IMG/VR virus record: IMGVR_UViG_3300037258_000653
Location: 1-64,000 of that record
Source of the DNA: a virus
Strand: one strand, 5' to 3'
DNA length: 64,000 bases
In this document: positions 55,693 to 62,914 of the stretch, one piece after another
Numbering within the stretch: the first letter of the stretch is position 1
Layout: every line of letters starts with the position of its first letter
Position numbers and translations under genes: made by a program
The notes under the pieces: generated by a model
Database searches by the model: none
What the model saw: only the letters and a program-made list of their open reading frames with translations
What the model was told of the DNA's origin: nothing

Positions 55693-55721
55693 CCGGTCCC
55701 CGGCAGCCAGCCGGGGACCGG
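55693..55721 (+). terminator. Cassette 3 terminator
   Basis: Perfect 12-bp stem CCGGTCCCCGGC / GCCGGGGACCGG with loop AGCCA, 7 bp after the stop at 55686. Same apical loop as the cassette 2 terminator. Confidence 0.75.
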
Positions 55722-55779
55722 CACAGCGGCCAGGCCGCGGAAAGCAGGAAGGGCCGGAGGCCCGGCCCCCGGAGGGGCA

Positions 55780-55851
55780 CCGGAGCCCGTGAAGGCTCCG
55801 GCTGGAAGGGCCGCCGGCCCGGCAGGTAACAACTCCTGAGGAGTCACCGAC
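55780..55851 (+). promoter_or_regulatory. Fourth related leader, upstream of the HTH gene
   Basis: Hairpin CCGGAGCC (55780-55787) / GGCTCCGG (55794-55801) with loop CGTGAA, then GGCAGGTAACAACTC as in the cassette leaders, GAGGAG and ATG 55852. It lacks the TTGTAA promoter block, so it is a partial relative. Confidence 0.55.
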
Positions 55852-56262
55852 ATGGTACACGCAGAAAAGCTGATCCTCCCCGAGATCGCCGCACGGTATG
55901 ACCGCAAGCCCAACACGATCCGCACCAGGTGGATGCGCGACCCGGCATGGCCCGAGCCCGCCGGCAGGCGCGGCAGGTGGAACGAGTATGACGCCGCCGC
56001 CGTCGCCCGGGCCGTCGAGCTGATCGCCGGCCGGCGCCGCCTCGCCGGCGGCGGCCCTGACGAGCTGCTCGACGTCCCCGCCGCCGCCAGGTACACCGGG
56101 CTCGCCGCCGCCACCATCCGCTCCGATATCCGCCTCGGCCGCTGGCCGGCGCCTGACGACGACGCCAGCGGGGTCAGGAGGTGGAAGCGGTCCACGGTCG
56201 CCGCCGCGGTGGCCGGCCGCAGGAACTACCGCCGCCGCCCCGCCAGGCTGCCCGCGCAGTAG
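55852..56262 (+). CDS. Double helix-turn-helix regulator
   Basis: 136 aa. Two HTH-like units: residues 8-40 (LPEIAARYDRKPNTIRTRWM) and about 75-120 (LLDVPAAARYTGLAAATIRSDI, then RLGRWPAPD), each resembling MerR/Xis-type winged helices. A basic tail (RRNYRRRPARLP) follows. Its leader is shared with the cassette genes, so it is a candidate regulator of that group. Confidence 0.72.
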   Translation: MVHAEKLILPEIAARYDRKPNTIRTRWMRDPAWPEPAGRRGRWNEYDAAAVARAVELIAGRRRLAGGGPDELLDVPAAARYTGLAAATIRSDIRLGRWPAPDDDASGVRRWKRSTVAAAVAGRRNYRRRPARLPAQ

Positions 56263-56467
56263 CCCGGCTGGTCAGCGGCCGGCGTGGCTGACCTGGCGGA
56301 CGTGGCTCCACTGCCCCGGCGCGAACTCGCCGACCAGGCCGCCGGGCGGCCAGCACCCGGAGGCAGCAGCGGCCGGCCGGCAGCCAGCTCCGCGCCGGTG
56401 CCCGGCACCACCACAGCACGACGGCCGCAGGGATCGCCTGGACGGCGGCCCGCGGCCTGGGAAAGGT

Positions 56468-56526
56468 GAGGAGAGCGGGGCGGCTAGTTTCAGCCAGAAG
56501 TGAGAAGGAAGCCGCCTCATGGCCTC
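56468..56526 (+). ncRNA. Repeat hairpin copy A (covarying with copy B)
   Basis: GAGGAGAGCGGG leads into a stem GGGGCGGCT (56477-56485) / AGCCGCCTC (56510-56518, one G-U) around a loop with TTTCAGCCAGAAGTGAGAAG, followed at once by ATGGCCTC. The ATG at 56519 would open a 52-codon frame ending at 56677. Copy B has a different stem sequence that still pairs, supporting an RNA structure. The rest of 56263-56639 shows nothing convincing. Confidence 0.5.
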
Positions 56527-56567
56527 ACAGCGCAAGTCTAGCGGGCGCGCCGCGCCGGCGCGGGGGC

Positions 56568-56632
56568 GAGGAGAGCGGGATGGCTGGTTCAGTCAGGTAA
56601 GGATGAGAAGGAAGCCATCCCATGGCCTCGCC
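56568..56632 (+). ncRNA. Repeat hairpin copy B (covarying with copy A)
   Basis: The same GAGGAGAGCGGG precedes stem GGGATGGCT (56577-56585) / AGCCATCCC (56613-56621), loop with GTTCAGTCAGGTAAGGATGAG and GAAGGA, then ATGGCCTC. Relative to copy A, two stem base pairs are changed on both sides (G-C to A-T, C-G to T-A). The 3' end abuts the minus-strand TerD gene end at 56640. Confidence 0.5.
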
Positions 56633-56639
56633 GGTGATG

Positions 56640-57761
56640 CTACTCCGGGATCAGGCTGGCCAGGTTCGCCGGGGTGATGACCCGCGACCCCTCCGGCAGC
56701 CCCTCGGGCTCCTCCAGGCCGATGAACGTCACCGGGTGCCCGGGCATCGTGCTGCCATCCCACGTGGCGACCTGGCCGCCGGGCATGCCCCGGACGAGCC
56801 CGGCGAGGTAGCTGACTCGCAGGTAGTCACGCTCGACGACCGCGCGGACCAGCCGCGAGGTGTCGTCCAGGCTGACCTCGGCGGTGCCGCCGCGGACGGG
56901 GCCCCTGGCGTACAGGTGCAGCCACTTGGCCCGCCACCGGCCGTCCTCGCCGCGCAGGAACACGACCGGCATCGCGGCCCGGCCGTCGCCGCGCATGCCG
57001 GACTTCATCCGCACCGTGGCGGGCTCGAACGGCGCGCCCTGCTGCGCCGTGTCGCGGATCATGAAGCCGAAGAACGACTCGGCGGCGTCGGCGAATGACT
57101 CGCCGTCGTAGACGTGGACCTGCGGGACGATCAGGCCGGTGAACGCGGCCAGCCGGATGTCGACGAACTCGGTGGCGCCGTGCGGGGCGCTGGTGATGTC
57201 CCCGGAGTAGACGGCCGCGCCGTCGCCGTGGTGGTAGCTGGTCCAGGACACGTGCCCGTCGTAGGCGTAGCCGGGGGTGAGCATCAGCGCGGACAGGTCA
57301 TAGTCGGTGCGGATCGCGGCCTGCCGCCAGTAGCAGAAGAACCGCAGGATCTCCCCGCTGAACGACGCGACCGACCCGCGCGGCAGGACGCCGAGGCCGC
57401 CGGGGAACGCCTTGCCCGACAGCGGCAGCGCCACCCCGTACATGGCGGGGTCGATCAGCAGCGGGCTGGCCAGGCTGAGCCGGCAGGTGATCTCGGCGTC
57501 CAGGATCTCGGTCAGCCACGCGGCGCGCTCGCGGTCCAGCGGCGGCCGGGTGTCGGCGGCCGCGGTCGCGTGCGCGGCCTGGCCGGCGAACACGCGGCTG
57601 ACATCGGTGGGCGTCACCCGGTTCTGCAGGTGCTCGCGCAGGGACAGCAGCACGCGGCCCGAAGCCCGCGGCGCGCAGTCCGCCGCCGCGACGAGGACGG
57701 CGGCCGCGTCAGCGTCGCCGGCGGCCGTGCGGAGCAGCCGGTCGGCCGAGCGGAAGAACAT
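56640..57761 (-). CDS. TerD-domain protein
   Basis: 373 aa. The C-terminal two thirds is TerD-like: LRFFCYWRQAAIRTDYDLSALM, HVSWTSYHHGD, VYSGDITSAPHGATEFVDI, VPQVHVYDGESF, FGFMIRD and FEPATVRMKSG. The N-terminal part resembles that region of larger chromosomal TerD proteins (SGRVLLSLREHLQNR, GVALPLSGKAFPGGLGVLPRG). TerD proteins bind calcium and act in tellurite resistance, stress and phage interference. The start at 57761 lies inside the AAA remnant. Confidence 0.8.
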   Translation of the reverse strand: MFFRSADRLLRTAAGDADAAAVLVAAADCAPRASGRVLLSLREHLQNRVTPTDVSRVFAGQAAHATAAADTRPPLDRERAAWLTEILDAEITCRLSLASPLLIDPAMYGVALPLSGKAFPGGLGVLPRGSVASFSGEILRFFCYWRQAAIRTDYDLSALMLTPGYAYDGHVSWTSYHHGDGAAVYSGDITSAPHGATEFVDIRLAAFTGLIVPQVHVYDGESFADAAESFFGFMIRDTAQQGAPFEPATVRMKSGMRGDGRAAMPVVFLRGEDGRWRAKWLHLYARGPVRGGTAEVSLDDTSRLVRAVVERDYLRVSYLAGLVRGMPGGQVATWDGSTMPGHPVTFIGLEEPEGLPEGSRVITPANLASLIPE

Positions 57762-58116
57762 GCCGGCTGCCGTCGTAGCGCAGCCGCAGCTGCGGCGATG
57801 CCGGCGCCGCGTTCGGCGACGCGATCGGGACGCCCTCGCCGCGGCGCTGTGACCAGGCGACCAGGGCGCGGCGGTCGCCGGGCGGCAGGAGCGACAGCAC
57901 CCACTCGTGGAGCTCGTCGAACATGACGTCCTCGCCGGTGGCCTTGACGGTGTAGCTGCGGGACTGGGCCAGGCGGCCGCGGATCCGGCGGGCGGCCGGG
58001 GCGAGCGCCTGGCCGGCCGCGATGGCGATCGCGACGCGGGGCGCGCGGTCCTGGAGCGCCGCGGCGAGCGCGGCCGCCGGCGCCGCGCCGCCCTGGGTTA
58101 CTGACTGCGCGGGCAC
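57709..58116 (-). CDS. N-terminal fragment of a BCS1-like AAA ATPase
   Basis: 135 aa from GTG 58116 (AAGGAGGACCGC before it). SRSYTVKATGEDVMFDELHEWVLSLLPPG and GDRRALVAWSQRRG with PQLRLRYDGS match the domain that precedes the ATPase in BCS1-like phage and actinobacterial proteins. It ends abruptly with an arginine-rich tail; no Walker motifs follow. This looks like a truncation, with the TerD gene joined on. Confidence 0.6.
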   Translation of the reverse strand: MPAQSVTQGGAAPAAALAAALQDRAPRVAIAIAAGQALAPAARRIRGRLAQSRSYTVKATGEDVMFDELHEWVLSLLPPGDRRALVAWSQRRGEGVPIASPNAAPASPQLRLRYDGSRHVLPLGRPAAPHGRRRR

Positions 58117-58307
58117 GCGGTCCTCCTTCCCCGGCACCGGAACGGCATCTGGCGGACGGCGGCCTGGAGCGCGGCGCGGGCCTCCGCGGACGCGGCGTCG
58201 CGGGCAGCCGCGGCGAGGCCGTACATGATCAGGCCGCGGATCTGCCGCCGGTACCACCTGGTGGCGACAACGCGCAGGACCGCGTTGCACAGCCGCCAGG
58301 CGATCAC
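58098..58307 (-). CDS. Possible small basic/helical protein
   Basis: 69 aa. MIAWRLCNAVLRVVATRWYRRQIRGLIMYGLAAAARDAA has real helical character; the tail (FRCRGRRTACPRSQ) overlaps the next gene's start and may be non-coding. Confidence 0.4.
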   Translation of the reverse strand: MIAWRLCNAVLRVVATRWYRRQIRGLIMYGLAAAARDAASAEARAALQAAVRQMPFRCRGRRTACPRSQ

Positions 58308-58345
58308 GTCGCGGCGCCCGGACGGCGGCGGGGCATCATGAGCGG

Positions 58346-59515
58346 TCAGTCCCCCTTGACATTCACAATTTGGCGAAGCTCATGCTTGATCTCGACCAAG
58401 TCCGCTGCGTCTCGCATGACCTGCTCAACGTCCTTGTACGCCTGCGGGATCTCGTCAAGGAACTCGTCGGAGCGGCCCCACTCGATGCCCTCCATCGCCT
58501 CATCGAGCTGCGCGCGGGTGAACGTCTTGCGAGCGGCTGACCGGGAGTAGTTCCGGCCCGCGCCGTGCGGAGAGCTGTTCAGCGCCAGGCGGTTCCCCTT
58601 CCCGGTGACGACATAGGAGCGGGTGCCCATCGATCCGGGGATCAGGCCGGGCGTTCCCTCGCTGGCGTCGATCGCGCCCTTCCGCGACAGCCACACCTGC
58701 TTGCCGAAGTGGGTTTCCTGCTCGGTGTAATTGTGGTGACACTGCACCACCTCCAGCCCTGACACCGGCCGGCCGGTCCAGTCCTGCACGCAGCAGATGA
58801 CCCGGTGCATCATCTCCTGGCGGTTCAGCAGGGCGAAGTGCTGCGCCCACCGCAGGTCGCGGATGTAGTCCCAGAACTCGCGGTCGCCCTGCACGAGGTA
58901 GGCGAGGTCCGGGTCGGGCAGCCTGATCCACCGCTGACGGCATTGTTCCTGCGCGATCCTGATGTGCCGCACGGCCAGCTTGTTGCCGACACCCCGGCTC
59001 CCGCTGTGCAGGAACAGCCAGACGCAGCCGCGCTCGTCAATGCTGACCTCGATGAAGTGGTTGCCGCTGCCGAGCGAGCCGAGCTGCATGCGCCAGTTCG
59101 GGGCGATCTGCTCGGCGCTGGCCGAGCCGTCCCGCGCCTCCAGCTCGGCGATGCGCTCCGACGTCTCGTCGCTGTCGAGGGCCGTGTTGTACTTGCCGGC
59201 CGACAGCGGGATCGCGTTCTCGATCGCCACGCGCAGCGCCGGGAGGTCGCCGCGGTTCCTGACGTCGTCCATCGTGAGCTGGGTGCGGACGGCATGCATC
59301 CCGCAGCCGATATCGACTCCCACCGCAGCGGGCATGATCGCGCCGAGCGTCGGGATGACTGACCCGACCGTGGCGCCCTTGCCGAGGTGAGCGTCGGGCA
59401 TGAGCGCGATGTGGGGGTAAATGAACGGCATCTGCGACGCTCGGACAGCCTGCTCGCGAGCGTTCGGCTCCAGGATGGATGCCCAGTTCATGAGGCGCTT
59501 GCTGACCTGTTCCAT
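58346..59515 (-). CDS. rtcB: RtcB-type RNA ligase
   Basis: 389 aa, full length for bacterial RtcB. GVDIGCGMHAVRT contains metal-binding Cys71; AVRHIRIAQEQCR, HHNYTEQETH, and SPHGAGRNYSRSAA with the guanylylated His are all present. RtcB joins 2',3'-cyclic phosphate or 3'-phosphate RNA ends to 5'-OH ends, repairing tRNA cut by anticodon nucleases. In a prophage it may protect against host tRNA-cleaving defence. A decayed second copy lies immediately upstream. Confidence 0.93.
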   Translation of the reverse strand: MEQVSKRLMNWASILEPNAREQAVRASQMPFIYPHIALMPDAHLGKGATVGSVIPTLGAIMPAAVGVDIGCGMHAVRTQLTMDDVRNRGDLPALRVAIENAIPLSAGKYNTALDSDETSERIAELEARDGSASAEQIAPNWRMQLGSLGSGNHFIEVSIDERGCVWLFLHSGSRGVGNKLAVRHIRIAQEQCRQRWIRLPDPDLAYLVQGDREFWDYIRDLRWAQHFALLNRQEMMHRVICCVQDWTGRPVSGLEVVQCHHNYTEQETHFGKQVWLSRKGAIDASEGTPGLIPGSMGTRSYVVTGKGNRLALNSSPHGAGRNYSRSAARKTFTRAQLDEAMEGIEWGRSDEFLDEIPQAYKDVEQVMRDAADLVEIKHELRQIVNVKGD

Positions 59516-59819
59516 TACTTCGCTATCTCCTTCTCGGTGATCTGGCCGGCTGACAGGGGGATGACTGCGCTGATCGCGGCGTGCAGAGTGCGGAGCGCGC
59601 CGCGGCCGCGGAGATCGGCGGCGGTGTACTGGGTGCGGACGGCCATCATGCCGCAGCCGATGTCGACCCCGGCTGCGGCGGGGATGGTCGCGCCGAGGGT
59701 CGGGATGACCGACCCGACGGTGGCGCCGGCGCCGAGGTGCGCGTCCGCTCAGCCTGCTCCCTGGTGGCGGGCTCGAGGATCGACGCCCAGCTCATGAGCT
59801 TCCTGCTGATCTGCTCCAT
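59515..59819 (-). pseudogene. Partial, decayed rtcB duplicate
   Basis: Starting at ATG 59819 the frame reads MEQISRKLMSWASILEPATREQAE, nearly the rtcB N-terminus, then about 50 bp are missing (the SQMPFIYPHIALMP part). The sequence resumes in another frame as DAHLGAGATVGSVIPTLGAT, GVDIGCGMMAVRTQYTAADL and VIPLSAGQ, ending in TAATG at the start of the intact rtcB. It keeps only the first quarter of the enzyme. Confidence 0.8.
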
Positions 59820-59827
59820 GTCGTTCC

Positions 59828-60178
59828 TCAGCCCTTTTCCCCGCCGCCCGGGCCGGTGCCCGGGGATGTGCGGTGGTCGTTGAAGTGGTGGTCGGACAGC
59901 AGGCGGCGGAGCATGGCGGCGGGGTCGCCGCCGTTCTCGATCGCCACCGACGAGATGGCCTCGCCCAGGTGCGGGGTGCTGTACAGGTACAGGAGGCAGC
60001 GGCCGCAGCGGGGCCGGCCGGCCTGGTCGAAGGCCAGCGGCGCGGGCCAGCTCCCGGTGCCGGGGCACGGGCCGCCGCCGGGGGCCTGGTGGCGGCCGAG
60101 GGTGCCGTCTCGGCAGCGGCGGTGCCGGCGAAGGCAGGACGGGCACTCGCCGCGCCGCGGCGGGTCAGTCCCGGTCAC
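59828..60178 (-). CDS. Cys-rich unknown protein
   Basis: 116 aa. GECPSCLRRHRRCRDG and RCGRCLLYLYSTPHLG give two C-x2-C knuckles. A C-terminal Gly/Pro-rich end runs to the rtcB remnant. Zinc binding is probable; role unknown. Confidence 0.58.
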   Translation of the reverse strand: MTGTDPPRRGECPSCLRRHRRCRDGTLGRHQAPGGGPCPGTGSWPAPLAFDQAGRPRCGRCLLYLYSTPHLGEAISSVAIENGGDPAAMLRRLLSDHHFNDHRTSPGTGPGGGEKG

Positions 60179-60473
60179 CGGGGTGCTCCAGGCCGAGGGC
60201 GGCCCGGCCGCGGTACTGGCCGCGGCGGGTCAGGTGCCAGGCCCGGCGGCGGTGGCCGCCGGCTGTCTCGGGTCCCCAGGTGCCGTCTGCCCAGCCCTCG
60301 GCTTCGAGCTGGTTCAGGAACCCGTAGAGGCGGCCGGCGCCGACCTGCGCGACCCGCATGAGCGTGTAGCCGTGCAGGTTCGGGGCGCCGGTCAGCAGGG
60401 CGGCGAGGACGCGGCGCTCGGCGCGGCTGAGCCGCCGGGTGTACCCTCCGGGGCCGGTCAGAGCCCTGGCCAT
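60165..60473 (-). CDS. PadR-like winged-helix regulator
   Basis: 102 aa from ATG 60473. RLSRAERRVLAALLTGAPNLHGYTLMR and GRLYGFLNQLEAEGWADGTW, with ETAGGHRRRAWHLTRRG as the wing, fit PadR-type transcription factors. It probably controls the neighbouring RNA-repair genes; no operator found. Confidence 0.78.
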   Translation of the reverse strand: MARALTGPGGYTRRLSRAERRVLAALLTGAPNLHGYTLMRVAQVGAGRLYGFLNQLEAEGWADGTWGPETAGGHRRRAWHLTRRGQYRGRAALGLEHPGDRD

Positions 60474-60757
60474 GGTGCCTCCGTGCGGATGAGGTGCTCG
60501 GTGAGCCACGGCAGCGCGGCCCAGTCCCGGACGCGGCGCGGCTGCTCGCCGGCCCGGGTGATGACCTGGGTGGCGAGGCGGTCTGCGGTGAGGTCCCACG
60601 CGGCGCCGGCGAGGTCGCTGTGCCCCTCGGCGATCAGGGCGCTGGTCTCGGTCACGTCGCCGGTGATCGCGTACCCCCAGGCCAGGAGCTGGAGGCCGAT
60701 GCCGGCCGGGCTGTCGAGGAACTCGGCCACGCTGGCCGCCTCCGGCGGCGCGGTCAT
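60458..60757 (-). CDS. Unknown protein
   Basis: 99 aa from ATG 60757. IGLQLLAWGYAITGDVTETSALIA and DLAGAAWDLTADRLATQVI. Overlaps the PadR-like gene by 16 bp and the methyltransferase by 4 bp, so co-translated. Function unknown. Confidence 0.58.
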   Translation of the reverse strand: MTAPPEAASVAEFLDSPAGIGLQLLAWGYAITGDVTETSALIAEGHSDLAGAAWDLTADRLATQVITRAGEQPRRVRDWAALPWLTEHLIRTEAPWPGL

Positions 60758-61251
60758 GTGGCGGCTGCCGGGGACATCGCGGCCAGGACAGAGTGCCGGT
60801 GGTGCAGGACGACGGTGCCGGCGCAGGCCACGTTCAGGGACACGGGCCGGGGTGTCTCGATCCGGACGAGGTGGTGGCAGCGGTCCAGGACCGCGGGCGG
60901 CAGGCCGTGGTCCTCGGCGCCGAGGAGGTAGCAGGCGCGCGGCGGGTGCCGGAAGCCGGCCAGCGGCACGGCGTCGTCGGTGAGCTCGACGCCGACCAGC
61001 GCGGCGGACCACGGCAGGTGCGCGGCCAGGTCGGTGATGCTGGCGAAGTGGAGCAGCGGGACGGCATGCGGGGTGCTGACGGTATCGCTGGCCTGCCGGT
61101 CGTAGCGGCAGCCGACGGTGAACACGAACGCGGCGCCGTACAGCCACGCTGAGCGGAGCAGCGACCCGGTGTTCGCGCTGTTCTTGGGGTGCCAGATCCC
61201 GACGGCGAAGTAGCCGCGGCGGGCGTCGCGGTCAGCGCGGCGGCGGGTCAC
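60754..61251 (-). CDS. SPOUT RNA methyltransferase (TrmH/SpoU family)
   Basis: 165 aa. GIWHPKNSANTGSLLRSAWLYG is the TrmH motif 1 (NxGxxxR), CYLLGAEDHGLPPAVLDRCH is motif 2 and VSLNVACAGTVVLHHRHSVL is motif 3, which together form the knotted SAM site. The family methylates ribose 2'-O in rRNA or tRNA. Beside RtcB and PadR it suggests an RNA maintenance cluster. Confidence 0.88.
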   Translation of the reverse strand: MTRRRADRDARRGYFAVGIWHPKNSANTGSLLRSAWLYGAAFVFTVGCRYDRQASDTVSTPHAVPLLHFASITDLAAHLPWSAALVGVELTDDAVPLAGFRHPPRACYLLGAEDHGLPPAVLDRCHHLVRIETPRPVSLNVACAGTVVLHHRHSVLAAMSPAAAT

Positions 61252-61275
61252 CGGCGGGCCGCCCGGGCGGGTGCT

Positions 61276-61470
61276 TCAGCCATGCTGTTCCTCCTCCTCT
61301 TCTTTCGTGCTGCGGGGCCAGCCGCAGGGCAGGGCGCGGGCCGCGTCGTCGTAACCGGGGTCGCCGGGCCGCACGAGGTGCCCGTGCTCGCGGAGCAGGC
61401 CGCGGTACTTGTCCGGGTCGCCGCCGGCCTGCTTCCACAGCTCAGCCGGCGAGGGGTCGTGGTCAGGCAA
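61276..61470 (-). CDS. Small unknown protein
   Basis: 64 aa from TTG 61470. PAELWKQAGGDPDKYRGLLREHGH and YDDAARALPCGW, acidic C-terminus (TKEEEEEQHG). Function unknown. Confidence 0.52.
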   Translation of the reverse strand: MPDHDPSPAELWKQAGGDPDKYRGLLREHGHLVRPGDPGYDDAARALPCGWPRSTKEEEEEQHG

Positions 61471-61973
61471 GGTCGTCTCCTGAGGGGAGCTGGGCGCGGA
61501 TCGCGGTGGCCACCTCGGCGGCCGCGGGCCACAGGCGCTGCCGGCCGTCGCAGGGCACCGGGGAGCGCAGCGGCACGGGACTGCTGAGCTCCCAGTGGAA
61601 CTGGGAGGGCCGCGCCCAGCGGCCGCAGGTGCCGGGCCTGCACTCGCCGTCGGGGTGGCAGCCGGCGAGGATGACGGCGCCTATGACGTTGCCCGTCCAC
61701 AGCGACCTGGTCCAGTTCGCCCGGCTGAAGCGGCGGCCGCGGGGCGGCGGGATCAGGCCGGCGGCGGTAGTAGCCGCCGGCTTCCTTGACCCGGAATCCG
61801 CCGGTGACCGGGGCCAGCTCCGGCAGGAGCACGGTGTCCTGCTCAGCCACGGGGACGGTCCTTTCTCGCCTGGGCGTCGCGCCCGTGAAGGCGTGGCAGG
61901 CGCCGCAGTACCCATAGCGCTCGTCGTCGGGGTGGTGGGATGTGCGGCCGCAGTCCGGGCAGGTGAAGCTCAC
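61463..61973 (-). pseudogene. Zinc-ribbon start joined out of frame to an ASCH-like end
   Basis: From GTG 61973 the frame reads FTCPDCGRTSHHPDDERYGY, CGACHAFTG and protein-like sequence to about 61740. It then becomes nonsense while the +1 frame turns sensible: LWTGNVIGAVILAGCHPDGE, FHWELSSPVPLRSPVPCDG, LWPAAAEVATAIRAQL, the C-terminal half of an ASCH-like domain, ending at 61463. Either two genes were fused by deletion or a one-base shift broke a single gene. Confidence 0.4.
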
Positions 61974-62701
61974 CGCTGCTGGTCCTCCGCGCCGAGCCGG
62001 ATCACGCTGGCCAGCGCGGCCGGGTCGGCGCCGGTGATCAGCCGGGCCTCGGCGCATCCGCAGGGGACGCGGAGCGTGACGTCCTCCGCGGTGGCGCCGC
62101 CCTCGATGGTGGGGGCGTGCGTGGTGTAGCCCTGGACGGCGTTCCAGCCGCGGCCGGTGACGCACGACGGGCAGCGGTCCCGGCCGTCGCACTCGTCGTC
62201 CAGGGCGGCGAGCTCATCGGCGTAGCCGTCGTCCGGGTCGCCGGGCCAGGCGTGCATGTCCGCTGCGCAGTCCTGGTGGTCGCCGCCGTTCCCGCAGCCG
62301 CCGCAGGCCTTGCAGATCACGTCGCAGACCAGGATCGGGCCGTGGTCGCCGCGCATCTCGAACCGGTCGCCGGTGACGCCCAGGCCGCCGCAGCTGCCGC
62401 ACGGCACCGCCCGCGCGGGGACCGTGACCTGCAGCACGGCGTAGCCAGGCCCGGCGGGCTCAGGCACCCCCGGCGGCCGCGCTGCCAGGTAGGCGCGGGC
62501 CAGCGCGACAGCCGGGTCCAGGTCCCCGGCGACGTCGCCGGCGCGGAACGCCTGGGTCACGGCGTCGTAGTCCTCGTAGTCCAGCGCCTCGGCGTCGAGC
62601 AGGCCGGCGAGGGCGGCGCCGACCGCGGGCGGCAGCGACGTGTCCGCCCGGGCCTGCTCCGCGGCCGCCCGCAGTTCGCGGGCGACAGTCAGGTCAGTCA
62701 T
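61970..62701 (-). CDS. DnaJ-type zinc-finger protein, unknown
   Basis: 243 aa from ATG 62701. A helical N-terminus (ARELRAAAEQARADTSL) is followed by a Cys-rich centre: PCGSCGGLGVTG, ICKACGGCGNGGDHQD, RCPSCVTGRGW and LRVPCGCAEARL, like a DnaJ zinc finger. The frame continues upstream without a stop into a DUF4326 fragment. Function unknown. Confidence 0.65.
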   Translation of the reverse strand: MTDLTVARELRAAAEQARADTSLPPAVGAALAGLLDAEALDYEDYDAVTQAFRAGDVAGDLDPAVALARAYLAARPPGVPEPAGPGYAVLQVTVPARAVPCGSCGGLGVTGDRFEMRGDHGPILVCDVICKACGGCGNGGDHQDCAADMHAWPGDPDDGYADELAALDDECDGRDRCPSCVTGRGWNAVQGYTTHAPTIEGGATAEDVTLRVPCGCAEARLITGADPAALASVIRLGAEDQQR

Positions 62702-62914
62702 GATCGTTTTCCTTTCCGGGCCGCCGTGGTGCCGGCTGCCGCTGCCAGATCGCGCCGCATGGCGGCGCCGTTCGCGGGCGACGGCTTCGCCGATCCTGAA
62801 CGGGTTGCCCCACTTCGACGGCCGGGCGGCCATCACGGCGCCGGGCGGCAGCCGCCAGCCCTTCGCCCGGCTCAGCTGGATCCGGGCGGCCTCCCGGCTC
62901 CCGGTGGCGGTCAC
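62702..62914 (-). pseudogene. DUF4326 fragment in frame with the next gene
   Basis: From GTG 62914 (GTGA overlap with 62911) the frame reads ARIQLSRAKGWRLPPGAVMA, RPSKWGNPFRIGEAV, the conserved start of DUF4326, then a low-complexity stretch with no stop, joining the 61970 gene in frame. The second half of DUF4326 is missing. A fusion protein of 314 aa from GTG 62914 is possible. Confidence 0.55.

Noticed and set aside
56519-56677. 52-codon frame after repeat hairpin copy A
   Set aside because: It runs through copy B and into the TerD gene's 3' end with low-complexity Arg/Gly/Pro content; not listed as a gene.
61248-61973. 241-aa intact gene from GTG 61973
   Set aside because: After about residue 80 the product turns into Arg/Pro-rich shadow of the ASCH-like frame, so a frame break is more likely than one long protein.
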